64,000 bases of DNA. Origin: Branchiostoma floridae (taxonomy: Eukaryota; Chordata; Leptocardii; Amphioxiformes; Branchiostomatidae). The position numbers were made by a program, and so were the translations under genes. Positions 32,646-43,106 of the stretch are shown piece after piece. Location: NCBI RefSeq assembly GCF_000003815.2, contig NC_049979.1, forward strand, positions 2,284,385 through 2,348,384, given 5' to 3'. Within the stretch, counting starts at the first letter, position 1, and each line of letters opens with the position of its first letter. The notes below the pieces were generated by a model. The model was given only the letters and a program-made list of their open reading frames with translations. It searched no databases and was not told the origin of the DNA.

Positions 32646-32857
32646 CATAATTCCACCAGGTGCCATTATACCGCCATCTAAAAAAAAACTTGTTATAGAG
32701 GCCTTCTCAAGATTGTCTTCAACACCTAAATATCTGAATTGTATTACATTTAGGATATTTAACATTCGGTGTTCAAGACAATGTTGGGAAGACCTCCATA
32801 CTAACGGTTATTTATTCTTTTGAGGTGGTGGTATTATGACACCTGGTGGAATTATGA
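32646..32857. mobile_element. Foldback MITE
   Basis: 'cataattccaccaggtg' at the left is mirrored by 'cacctggtggaattatg' at the right. Inner arms also pair ('gattgtcttcaacacc' with 'ggtgttcaagacaatg'). About 212 bases, nearly one hairpin. No ORF and no clear target duplication. Confidence 0.75.
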
Positions 32858-33163
32858 TAGTCGATGTTACTAGCTATAGCGGAGGCAAAACTGTAACAAA
32901 CATAGCACTAAATTGCTGTGTTGCTGTCGTCTTTTGGCGGACCTTAATACATTATGTGACAGCTTGCGACTCGACGTGTTTTATTTATGAGCGTTGGACA
33001 TAAATAGCTACAATAGTGACGCAGTCGGGTTAATTAAAGTACGTCACTCTCGAGAAGGAATGAAAAGTGAACTGTCGTCGGTGATATATCGGTGTCGATA
33101 GATGACGTCCCTGGTTTCTAAATGGCAGATTACCCAAACAAGACCTGGCGGGAACTGCGTTAA

Positions 33164-33390
33164 ACCCCTGTCACATTATCCACGATCTTTTGGCGTATCG
33201 ACGGAAGATCGGCCATATTTAAGATCGACAGAGGGCGTATATTTCACCTGAAAAGCGTCCCTGTAATATATTTAAGCCATACTTTGTACCTTGTACAATC
33301 GTTGTACAATACAGTTATTATTATAAGCGAGGCTCGGGCGATTGCCGCAGAATCGTCGTCTGATCGATTTTCGCCAAATGTGACAGGGGT
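33164..33390. mobile_element. Foldback MITE with nested LINE tail
   Basis: Termini ACCCCTGTCACATT and AATGTGACAGGGGT are exact inverses. Inside, 'gatcgattttcgcca' near the right end recalls the arms of 39711-40454, so both belong to one broad family. A LINE 3' tail (33265-33330) interrupts the middle. Confidence 0.7.
33265..33330 (+). mobile_element. LINE 3' tail nested in the MITE
   Basis: 'gccatactttgtaccttg', 'tacaatcgttgtacaata' and 'ttattattat' match the tails at 7805, 28090 and 57285. A possible short duplication AAGCG lies left of the insert (33252-33257 area) and right of it, but it is too short to be sure. Confidence 0.55.
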
Positions 33391-34229
33391 ATAAAGCCGA
33401 CTTTGAACGATTGTGATGTCGTGTCGCAGGCTACAACATAATGTAAGTCCGCCCAAATACGACAACCACACAACGATTTATATTTTTAGTGCTATTCTTG
33501 TTACTGTTTTGCCTCTGTAATGAGCGCGTACCAGTAAAATGTACTGTATAATAAAAACAGGCTAAATTCCACTGTACAATTAGACATCATCAGGAAAGAA
33601 CTCTACGGTTTTCCAATGAGAACGTAAACTACTTAATATTAAACCATCCCAGAATTCTAACTACTTTTATAGATACAAATCTGGCATGCTATTTGTTTCA
33701 GACTACACCTCATCATCAAAGGCACAAACAAAGCAAAGATAGTTTCTTAAGAAGTATGGTGTGATCCAAGAATCCTCTCGAGACACAAACTGAACACTTA
33801 ATAATTCATAAGCTCTTAATACATCAATGTTCTTCTCTGGCTAGGTGCATTTTGATTGACACATGTTCATTACGCTACAAGTGCTGAGTCCGCTTGCTGA
33901 CAACAAGAACTTGCAAGATCCCTATCTTCTCTTAAGTCCCATGTTTGGGTTGACAAACATGCGGCGATTAACATCAACCGATGACACCATTTAAACACCA
34001 ACAGATCCACGGAGAGTATGACTACTGATGAGTTTGTTGGCCGCAACATTTTCCCGTCACCGCCGACGGCTGGCCGTTTGTTTTGATCTATCCTCGTGTT
34101 TGTCATGGTTCCCCGTCATCCACGTCTTTTGTCTTTTTTTTTCTTTCACATGACGGGAGCTAGCAGGGCACCGCCCGACCCCCTGACCCTAACGGCTGGC
34201 ACGGTAAATGTCAGAGTGTACGGGGAGAG

Positions 34230-34768
34230 TACAGACTCACACACAGGCGGGCATTCACCAGGGGAGGGTACAGGCACACACACAGGCGGGCATTCACCAG
34301 GGGAGGGTACAGACACACACACAGGCGGGCAGTCACCAGGGGAGGGTACAGACTCACACACAGGCGGGCATTCACCAGGGGAGGGTACAGACACACACAC
34401 AGGCGTGCATTCACCAGGGGAGGGTACAGGCACACACACAGGCGGGCATTCACCAGGGGAGGGTACAGACACACACACAGGCGGGCATTCACCAGGGGAG
34501 GGTACAGGCACACACACAGGCGGGCATTCACCAGGGGAGGGTACAGACACACACACAGGCGGGCATTCACCAGGGGAAGGTACAGGCACACACACAGGCG
34601 GGCATTCACCAGGGGAGGGTACAGGCACACACACAGGCGGGCATTCACCAGGGGAGGGTACAGACTCATACACAGGCGGGCATTCACCAGGGGAGGGTAC
34701 AGGCACACACACAGGGCGGGCATTCACCAGGGGAGGGTACAGGCACACACACACAGGCGTGCATTCAT
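34230..34768. repeat. 39-bp minisatellite, about 13-14 units
   Basis: The unit carries 'gcgggcattcaccagggg', 'agggtacag' and a CA run. Because 39 is divisible by three and units lack stops, long frames stay open on both strands (for example a 13-residue THTGGHSPGEG-type repeat on plus). I see no start context, splice signal or homologous domain supporting translation. Confidence 0.9.
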
Positions 34769-34793
34769 CAACAGGAAAACGTCACAGACTAAA

Positions 34794-35037
34794 GGTGCAC
34801 TCTCATCGGATTTGGGGCACGCTTGCGGCATTGCGGGGTTCAAAATATACCCAACCGATTTCAGAGATAAAGAACGAATTTTCTTTTTTTGCGTATTTGT
34901 GTGTATTTTGTCGTCTTCATACTTTTACGTATTACGCAATATCTAAATTATAAAAATCTGAGAAAATAAGAAAACAGTGACGCAGTGAACGAACCCCACA
35001 TTGCCGCAAGCGTGCCTCAAGTCCAGTGAGAGTGCCC
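34794..35037. mobile_element. MITE with 47-bp terminal inverted repeats
   Basis: Left end 'ggtgcactctcatcgg', 'cacgcttgcggcattg', 'cggggttc' is mirrored at the right ('gaaccccacattgccgcaag', 'cgtgcctcaag', 'gtgagagtgccc'). The 244-base element has an AT-rich middle. It starts just after the minisatellite. No clear target duplication. Confidence 0.75.
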
Positions 35038-36430
35038 AAGCAGAGGTTAGGCTATGTTAAGAAGAAATGTCATATATGGAAGCATATTTCCAGCCGAACA
35101 GGCAAATTAAAAATTTTGTTGTTTAGGTTCAACGTTTAAGACTCAAGTTTCATACTAGAGTCTCTGACCGACTCCTGGCTGAAAAAAATGTGTAAAATTG
35201 TCAAATAAGGTTAATACTCTGTCAGGACAGTCTGCAGCCCAGAGAAGGACAATTTGGCATACTCGTGGCTTCAATTTTTCATCCGGCAAAGGAATCTAAT
35301 GGAGAATACGGATATACGTACAGCGATCCCAACCCATGAAATAACTTCTTTGATAAGGCAACAATTGCTCTGTAGCTAGAGCCTCGCCACTTTGCCAGTT
35401 ATTGAACCGTTATTATCTTTGTTGACAATCTCAACTGCGGTATTCCAATATCGATCCAGGTCAACTTCAAGACATTATTCAAGTCGACACGACGTAAGTA
35501 TGCGATAGGAGGCTCTTGAAGACGAGTGTCTGAGGAGTAGGGGGCTGTGTTACCATCTTAAGAATGTTTTTCTTCTTCACGACAATGTTTTTATGTACGC
35601 AGCGTCTTTCAAGTGTGCAGTTGAGAACCCGGCCAAGCGGACAGGTTCAAATATTTGCCGAGGATTACCGGGGGTTGTTGGGTGGTCGGGCGGGGGCGGA
35701 GCGACCCCGGCCCGAGAGGTGCGCCCGGCACGCTCCGTGACGAGTCCGTTGACGACAGGAATGTCAGATCCGCGGCGATGCGGCGTGTGGTCGTCCCGGG
35801 TCTCCTGTTTCACCTGAAACATACCTGTTTCCGGAATCGCCAGGTGTGACGTGACGTGAGACGGTTGATAGGTGGTGACAGGAGGAAAACACACCTGTCG
35901 CCATAGCCCATAACACGCATCTCAAGAATTATAACGGCTCTGCACTAGCTTACAGTAGGATTCCCTACAGTCCCAAGTTTCCATCGGTGCCCACAGGGAG
36001 TGTAGCCCCGGTCGGGCTTTCAAGACTGTCACAGAAATTTGTCTCGGTGGATTGTCGGATATAAGAAGGGGGGGGGGGGGGTCTTCTCTCAGTGCTTTTA
36101 CGGTTAGGTCATGGCATCTATTTGTCACCAGGTCCCTGGTTGATTTTAATTCCGAGCGAAAAAGGAATCCTGTCGTTCCCCCAAAAATAGCCCGGTAGCC
36201 ACAGGGTATCCCACGTGGTCATTGCAAGTAGGGGTCCAGCTCAAAAGTGCACACACAAAAAAAACAGTTCATAATAACAAAACAGCTGAGCTCCCAAAGG
36301 TTTTACGGATCGCCCAGAAAATTTTATAGAAAAAGAACTACTTTTTTTCACAATTCGTGTTTGTTTTGTTTTAAATCAAGATATTGCATCATTCCAATTA
36401 TGAAGTCAAACGTGTCACAAATTAGATTTC
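35038..36430. other. Mostly unannotated
   Basis: A scrap 'aagcaga' with 'ggttaggc' at 35038 recalls the CTCCAAGCAGAGG terminus but has no partner. A GC-rich, CpG-containing stretch at 35630-35800 has open frames without any recognisable domain. A G homopolymer lies at about 36069-36081. Confidence 0.4.
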
Positions 36431-36433
36431 GGT

Positions 36434-36645
36434 CACTTAGGCTGGCGTCACAATTCTGAACCGGTGCCCGGCCGGGCTCTTTGTGATAGCGAAAAAAAAA
36501 TGTATACGTAGAAATATACACTGATAATGCCCAAGATAATGCCCTCTTTACGTCTTGTGTACTTTGGTGTCTTTTATATCATACTTTTCGTTTCCAAAAA
36601 GCTGCCCGGCCGGGCCCCGGTTTGGAAATGAGACGCAGGCTTTAG
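36434..36645. mobile_element. GC-tipped TIR element, copy 2
   Basis: Inverted ends with 'ggcgtcacaattctgaacc' and 'ggtttggaaatgagacgc' enclose 'gcccggccgggct' tips. The same AT core phrase 'tcttttatatcatacttttc' as copy 1 is present. Confidence 0.6.
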
Positions 36646-36652
36646 CGATCGC

Positions 36653-36865
36653 TGTTAGGCCTAGGTCACAATTGCCATCCCGGGGCCCGACCGGGTAGTT
36701 TTCGGGAGGGATAAGAATTATATAAAGGACATCAAAATACACGAAATGTCAACATAAGATTCTTCGGCATTACATGCCTATATTTCTAGGTATACATTTT
36801 AATTTTTCATTTCTTTAAACATCCCGGCCGGGCCCCGGTTTTGAAATGTGACCTAAGCCTTAGGT
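36653..36865. mobile_element. GC-tipped TIR element, copy 3
   Basis: Begins 'ttaggcctaggtcacaa', with tip 'cccggggcccgaccggg', and ends 'ccggttttgaaatgtgacc' with 'taagcctta'. It lies within about ten bases of copy 2. Confidence 0.6.
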
Positions 36866-36869
36866 GGAT

Positions 36870-37529
36870 AGAGGGCCTAACGATAGCTTCCTTCATGTAT
36901 ACCCCCTAGAAGTGATGTTCCGATGTTTATTTTCGTACCGAACGAGGTGTTGTCGCAAAACATTTACTACTTGGAAGCCGTATTGATGAACACGATTGAA
37001 CATTTCCTTGGTGAACAACAATCACAAACACGGTTGGAGATTTCACGCACCGTTAGAAAGTTATCACTGGTTTCAGTAACTCCATCTTGACGATACCACA
37101 CAGAGAATAATGCCGTACGAAGGCGACCCTCACCCCTATTGTCCCGGAAGTACGGCTCTGGTGCGGCAGAACTGGAGCGCGACTCACTCGCCGGTAATTA
37201 GGCCTCGCTGAGTTGATTACTAGTACATGGATCCGCGAGCGCATCAATTTTCGTCCGTTTAGAAAAAGTTTTCAACCATGCTGTAAATCGCACAAAAAAA
37301 CCTATAGAATGAGTAAATACATGCGCCGTAGGTTGTGAAAAAATATATATCGATGGAAAATAGCGATGGAGTTGATTCGGAAGTTGGTTATGACTCACGT
37401 TGTTACCGTTACGTCCGTGAAAGGTGAGGTATTGTTTGTGTGTCCTCGGGTCTTACGAGAAGGACGATGGAGTAACATTTAACAAAAGGGGAGATCAGCA
37501 AGATAAGAACATGGCTGGGCCCGGCCCAA
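36870..37529. other. No recognisable feature
   Basis: Intergenic sequence up to the second assembly gap. Confidence 0.4.
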
Positions 37530-37629
37530 NNNNNNNNNNNNNNNNNNNNNNNNNNNNNNNNNNNNNNNNNNNNNNNNNNNNNNNNNNNNNNNNNNNNNNN
37601 NNNNNNNNNNNNNNNNNNNNNNNNNNNNN
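37530..37629. other. Assembly gap (100 N)
   Basis: Exactly 100 N, a conventional placeholder for a gap of unknown size. Confidence 0.95.
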
Positions 37630-38270
37630 AATAAAAAGCTAAAATAAAATTCATGGAGTTAGGAGATCTTTGTTTCAATCAATTTGAGAGTATAGAAATT
37701 AAGAATGTATGAGAAGATATAATGCGTGATGACCACTTTGCTTGGCGATCCTATCTCCCTCCGAGATACATCGAGTCATTTTTCCGTCGTGTTTTCATTT
37801 CCATCCAACGTCGAAGCTATCATTTGCGTCTTTCGTTGATTACGATCTCCATTGCTTTAGATTTGGCATATTCTGTGTCCCCGTGTAACGTTATACATGA
37901 AAAACACATGTTGTCATTAGGCGACAACAGGGCCTCGACTTGCCAAAAACGTAGTCCATTGTTGCCTTCTCAAGTTGAACAAGCCTCAAGAAAGTGGCCC
38001 ACTTCGTCTTGTTTCCTTTCTTAAGTTGGATGTGAAGGAAGCAGACCACTTCACCTAGGTGGGCGTCCGAACAAAGATGCCATGACGTCACAGTAATCAG
38101 CCACGGAGCCGTATAACCATGGAGGACCCTTCACATCATCCATATCCATCCGCGATTGGAGTCGGGTTACCGACAAAAACACTCGTTCGGTGAATGGGAG
38201 CGTCGAGAGCGACACTGAGGCGCAATTTGACTGTCAAGTGCGGTGTCGACAGGACGCCACACACAATGGT
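37630..38270. other. No recognisable feature
   Basis: Short open frames only; no recognisable domains or repeats. Confidence 0.4.
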
Positions 38271-38273
38271 AGC

Positions 38274-38660
38274 ATCTATGGCATGGTATGCCAATGAAGT
38301 TCTTTGTTATCGGCTGTCTCCTATATTATAGTAGACCTAAAGCACCTCAACGACACTACTTTATGTACTTTACTGTTATCAGGGTCAACATCTCTCTCCA
38401 TCAACAGAACTGTAACATTTTTGATCTTGTCATTACCTATATCCATTGTACAGGCAGGTTCTCCTAATTGATTCAGCACCAACTTGTCTCGTTTAAATTT
38501 ACTTTTCTGTTATCCATTCTGTACTTATGTATGTAATGTGGTTTACTATTCTTGTTTTATGCGTATGTTCCTTGAGTAGAAGGCTTGATATAAGCAATTT
38601 GTGCTTTCTTCCTCATACTCTCAAAATATATGTGAATAAAAAAAAATCTATGGCATGGTA
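38274..38660 (+). mobile_element. 5'-truncated retrotransposon with 15-bp target duplication and poly(A)
   Basis: ATCTATGGCATGGTA occurs at 38274-38288 and again exactly at 38646-38660. Between them (38289-38645) is a 357-base insert that ends 'gtgaataaa' plus a poly(A) run. This is the signature of target-primed reverse transcription. No protein is encoded, so it is the 3' UTR end of a LINE or a SINE. Exact flanks suggest a fairly recent insertion. Confidence 0.85.
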
Positions 38661-38959
38661 GCCTGGGGTCCAGTCCTGTTAGTTTTTGCCCGCTTCCAAC
38701 TATTGTGACCATTGGGAGCGGACAAATCTATTCTAAATAAATATGCAAATTAAGTGTTAATTTGCATAATTTTCACTTTACGATGTACAATTTGCTCAAA
38801 TCCAAATTGTCTTCAGCTTGACTTTGGCTTAGCTTTGTTTTCTTTGGAATCCAAATTGTCTTCAGTCTGAATTGTCTTACAACCTTTCCTATTGGACATC
38901 TGAAATTGTCTTCATTCATAGTTAGAGTATAAAGACCTGTTTCTTCCAGATCTCTTCAG

Positions 38960-39045
38960 TGTCACTGACTAAGGATAGTGGATTCTATCCGAAACGTCTG
39001 ACCGTTTCAAAACCATATCCAGTCGCTTGAGTAACTATTTTTGGC
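38960..39045 (+). mobile_element. Penelope-like fragment, hammerhead-like core mutated
   Basis: 'cactgactaaggatag' with a perfect 6-bp stem GGATAG/CTATCC, then GAAACGTCTGACCGTTTC and 'ccatatccagtcgcttgag'. The core reads CTGACTA where CTGANGA is required, so this copy should be inactive even if others cleave. Confidence 0.5.
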
Positions 39046-39049
39046 GATG

Positions 39050-39410
39050 TATATCTCTGTCTAAGCTACATACATACCAAAGCAAATAGCATCCAAATGT
39101 GTCGTTCCCTTGTTCAGTTATCCTCCTTAGATGATTTTGACAAAATCGCCCCTGCAGTTCCAAAGCAACCTACTGGGGTACACCACGTATTCCTTACGCC
39201 GCAAGCTATCTGTCACCGTAGCACATTCAGGTCAAAAGATACAAAAAAACGGAATTCCAGCTGCAGTACCAAAGTCACATTCCAGGGGGCCCAAAGTTAA
39301 CCTTGATCTTTGTCTTGCTAACACCAACCCACATACCGAATACCATCGTAACCCATTCATAAAAATCCTGAAACACAAACAGACAGACAGACAGACAGAC
39401 GGACACAACC
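39050..39410. repeat. Dispersed repeat related to 4270-4975
   Basis: Shares 'acataccaaa', 'tcagttatcctcctt', 'atcgcccctgcagttccaaa' and 'cagggggcccaaa' with the 4.3-4.8 kb blocks, and also ends with an (ACAG)n run (39378-39400). Confidence 0.6.
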
Positions 39411-39710
39411 AAAGAGATGGAAGAGAACACTTCAGACGGCACCGTACCTCTGCTTGGAGCTGAGGCGGTATGCGATGTTATTTGCTGTACCATTAGGGTT
39501 CGGATGGAAGACAACACTTCATGCGTGTGGAAAGTAAAGTTTGCAGCAAACACGGAAGGTGTTAGCGGATTTACTGACCAAACCTTCCGCTCAATCTTAC
39601 AAACACTTTTGTTATTTCAGGGCGAATTCGGGCCTATCTTTAGAATCCGACCACTTGAGAATCTCTGCCTCCAATCAGATATTCGATCTTGAAATCGTGA
39701 TGGTCCAGTT

Positions 39711-40454
39711 ATACCCCCCTCACATTAGGCGAAAATCGATCGGACGACGAGTCTGCGAGCTCTAGATTACGAGGAGGAATGACCTNNNNNNNNNNNNNNN
39801 NNNNNNNNNNNNNNNNNNNNNNNNNNNNNNNNNNNNNNNNNNNNNNNNNNNNNNNNNNNNNNNNNNNNNNNNNNNNNNNNNNNNNNNNNNNNNNNNNNNN
39901 NNNNNNNNNNNNNNNNNNNNNNNNNNNNNNNNNNNNNNNNNNNNNNNNNNNNNNNNNNNNNNNNNNNNNNNNNNNNNNNNNNNNNNNNNNNNNNNNNNNN
40001 NNNNNNNNNNNNNNNNNNNNNNNNNNNNNNNNNNNNNNNNNNNNNNNNNNNNNNNNNNNNNNNNNNNNNNNNNNNNNNNNNNNNNNNNNNNNNNNNNNNN
40101 NNNNNNNNNNNNNNNNNNNNNNNNNNNNNNNNNNNNNNNNNNNNNNNNNNNNNNNNNNNNNNNNNNNNNNNNNNNNNNNNNNNNNNNNNNNNNNNNNNNN
40201 NNNNNNNNNNNNNNNNNNNNNNNNNNNNNNNNNNNNNNNNNNNNNNNNNNNNNNNNNNNNNNNNNNNNNNNNNNNNNNNNNNNNNNNNNNNNNNNNNNNN
40301 NNNNNNNNNNNNNNNNNNNNNNNNNNNNNNNNNNNNNNNNNNNNNNNNNNNNNNNNNNNNCATTTCTTCGTCGGCATTATGGTCATGCCTCCTCGTAATT
40401 TAGAGCTCGCAGACTCGTCGTCCGATCGATTTTCGCCTAATGTGAGGGGGGTAT
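39711..40454. mobile_element. Foldback MITE containing an assembly gap
   Basis: The left arm (39711-39785) and right arm (40361-40454) are inverted copies over more than 70 bases with only about two differences. Both start from TATACCCCCCTCACATT and contain 'gcgaaaatcgatcgg' and 'gagtctgcgagctct'. 575 N (39786-40360) fill the centre. Termini resemble those of 33164-33390. Confidence 0.8.
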
Positions 40455-40913
40455 AAACGATCAATCCTTCAATCGTAACAATTGCTTGTAGATTAAATAC
40501 GTGGAATTTCATACGACCGATTTTCACAAGAATGAATTTTCGTAATGTTGAACGTTCAGCAAAGCATGTTGTGTAAAACACGATATTCCTGTACAGTCAC
40601 TATCTCCCGTTTAGGCACCTGTCATAAACTCGCACGAGGTTCCTCGTTATGTTTGGAACACTCGTTAATAGGTTCAGGACTTACAATTTGTTTTCCTGTG
40701 TTGACAGAACTAATGCAGCCTTCTTGGCATGCAATAGAACGCGTTCTTTATTATTCTTGTTTTTAAACACTTGTATACAAAGTCTGACGTCACTTCTATG
40801 TTGTCCATATTTACGAAGTTCTTAAATCTCCTTTCCCCCTAATCCTCTGTACACGCTTTTTACCCATACGACACACCTCTAACACGCTCTGGTGAAAATG
40901 ACTACGACTTCTC

Positions 40914-41345
40914 TAGGGCTGGGTATCGGTACAGCGTATCGGTACAAAACCGGTTTTTCGTATTGGACCAGTCCAGAAAAACCGGACATGAAAAAATTAG
41001 GTGGACCGGATGTTGGACCTATTCTATTGGAAAATTAACAGATTATTTGATCAGGCATTCACGCGTTTTGGCGCTTGCAGGTGGAAGAAAATAGCAAGAG
41101 TGAAGTGGAGTAGAGTTTATAGTTATTTCTACCAAGTTTTACAGTCAATCGTACAGGTGCAGTTAGCGTTATAGGATTTTAAAATACCAGTGTAAGTCTA
41201 ATACTCCACCAAACGGATTTCTTTGTAGTGAAATGGATCATTGGTATGGGTCATACTACATCAGGTTCGGACCTGGACCTGGACCTGATCCTCTGGACCT
41301 GAACCGGACCTGGACCTGAATTTTCTGTACCGGTACCCAGCCCTA
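40914..41345. mobile_element. hAT-like MITE, complete, with 8-bp target duplication
   Basis: Ends TAGGGCTGGGTATCGGTAC and GTACCGGTACCCAGCCCTA are inverse. Flanks GACTTCTC (40906-40913) and GTCTTCTC (41346-41353) match at seven of eight bases, as for a hAT target duplication. 432 bases, no ORF; ggacct repeats near the right end. Confidence 0.75.
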
Positions 41346-41427
41346 GTCTTCTCTTTTTCTGTACAGAATATAAGAGGTGAGCCTCGCGACAGTTGCCACG
41401 ACTGGATGTAGGGATGGCTGAGATATG

Positions 41428-41770
41428 CAAGCTTTATTGACACGACAGAAAGCACAGTGATTTTTGTATGGACAAATATAAAGTAAAAAAAGTGGCTACA
41501 GATAAATCCTAAAACTCTACTAAATCTTAAAACTCTACTATAACTAAATAAGATAAGAAAACCTCCATACAATCAGGTGGGGCTAAACATGAGTGTAACT
41601 ATCTTTTCTAATCACAAAGCAACCCTTTGTGTATTTACCCATCTTAGCATCATGAGTCAAATCTACTTCTGGTATCGAGTATCGTAAAATCTGTGGTGTT
41701 TAGAGTATAGACATAGGAATGTGAATAACCCACTGCGTAACATAACATACATAGGACACTTCATGACGAG
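41428..41770 (-). mobile_element. LINE 3' region relic
   Basis: On the minus strand this ends 'gtcgtgtcaataaagctt' (41428-41446). The block 'tttattgacacgaca' recurs at 56818, and 'cctttgtgtatttacccat' resembles 21490-21520. No recognisable protein frame. Confidence 0.5.
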
Positions 41771-41984
41771 ATGAAATTGTATAAAGGCCCACCTCCGTGT
41801 TTGTGTTTAGGACTCATCAATTGCTCCGTCTGACAGATAGGCGTGACCGATACGTGAGGAAACAGAGTTATCTTTATCTGTACGTGATATGGCCGTTTGG
41901 TGTATCAAACACACTCGCAAACACACAGGTTGCACGCACTCGTTATTTTGCATGGAACGACCTAACCCTTAAACCTCACAGTTT

Positions 41985-42425
41985 TCACGCAAACAAAACG
42001 TTAGCTAGCCAAGGGGTTAATTCATATACTGCACTTGGTGGCCCATTCCAAGATTTGATATAAATGAAGAGAAATTGAACTCCTGCATCTTGACTTGGCA
42101 TAAGCAGCTCTACGTATGACCTGTAATATTGACTGTATCTGGTAGTGGCTACTCGCAGAGGTTGAATCGCGCAGATATAGAGTAGTCGGAAAAAAAGGAA
42201 GAGCGCCCGTGTAATTTTTCCGACTACTACTATATCCGCGCGATTCAACCTCTGCTTGGAGAGTAGAAGTGGCATGCTTGTGAGCTAGTATTAGGCACGT
42301 GCCGTCCATATCTGCTAGATGGAGCATTTCTGTGTTGGGAACCCTGTCTCTCCATAGGAGATACCAATAACTTTGCGCAGGCAGCGTAAGTAAAATCTGT
42401 CCAGTGCTTTCGGCTGAATTTTAAC
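41985..42425 (-). mobile_element. LINE reverse-transcriptase C-terminal relic, interrupted by a MITE
   Basis: On the minus strand, reading from about 42425: 'IQPKALDRFYLRCLRKVIGI' then 'SYGETGFPTQ' and, in a shifted frame, 'MLHLADMDGTCLILAHKHAT'. The LDxFxxRCLRxxxGIS pattern is typical of the region after the polymerase domain in LINE proteins. The MITE at 42150-42267 interrupts it. Beyond the MITE the frame continues TRYSQYYRSYVE to about 41985 without a stop. Confidence 0.65.
42150..42267. mobile_element. Hairpin MITE, family 2, with 6-bp target duplication
   Basis: Arms 'gcagaggttgaatcgcg' and 'cgcgattcaacctctgc' plus 'agtagtcgg' and 'ccgactact' form a hairpin. The right end TGCTTGGAGAGTA matches the CTCCAAGCAGA terminus of family 1; the left end has lost five bases. 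AGTGGC lies on both sides (42144-42149 and 42268-42273). Confidence 0.85.
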
Positions 42426-42426
42426 A

Positions 42427-42800
42427 TCAAATACATTAGGCACCTCCAGTATCATCCACGCTCTTCACATTTTTGTCCCGTCCTTCCACTAACAGCGTTA
42501 TCTCTGCATCCAGGAAACCGAGCTGGGGCTGAATGGACGTGTTGATGCAACGTTTGTGGGTTCTTCTTTTGTTCCTTTTGATCTGAGTCATCGCGTTTAC
42601 TCAAGATAAGATAAGATGCACGACTTGACAAGTCTTGAGAGTATTGCCGTGTACGTCTTGGATGTCGATCTGTGCGGAAGGAAATCATTTAAGGAGGTCT
42701 CATCAGAAGGCAAAGAAAAACCCCTTTGTGTATTTCATTTTCTTCACTTTTTCACTTAATTCGAAAGTTCAAAAGTGTTGTTGAATAAAGAGACTCTTTT
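42427..42800. other. No recognisable feature
   Basis: Short open frames only. Confidence 0.4.
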
Positions 42801-42804
42801 TTAC

Positions 42805-43106
42805 ATGTCGCTGGGTGCTGCGGCATCCTCGTGGGAAGGCCTGGTGGAGGCTACCCCCCGTAGGAAGGCCTGGTGGAGGCTACTCCCGTAGGAAAGCCTG
42901 GTGGAGGCTACTCCCGTAGGAAGGCCTGGTGGAGGCTACCCCCGTAGGAAGGCCTGGTGGAGGCTACTCCCGTAGGAAGGCCTGGTGGAGGCTACCCCCG
43001 TAGGAAGGCCTGGTGGAGGCTACCCCCGTAGGAAGGCCTGGTGGAGGCTACCCCCGTAGGAAGGCCTGGTGGAGGCTACCCCCTGTACATGTCCCTGGGT
43101 GCTGCG
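42805..43106. repeat. 28-bp minisatellite between direct repeats
   Basis: About nine units of 'gtaggaaggcctggtggagg' plus 'ctaccccc' (42827-43084). On both sides stands a copy of 'acatgtc(g/c)ctgggtgctgcggc' (about 42804-42826 and 43085-43108). 28 is not a multiple of three. Confidence 0.85.

Noticed and set aside
34096-34953. 285-residue open frame with 13-residue repeats
   Set aside because: It is produced by a 39-bp minisatellite without stops; equally long frames exist on the other strand, and there is no splice or start context.
39709-40581. ORFs spanning the N runs (also 5181-5849 and 37409-37678)
   Set aside because: Their length comes from N bases translated as X.
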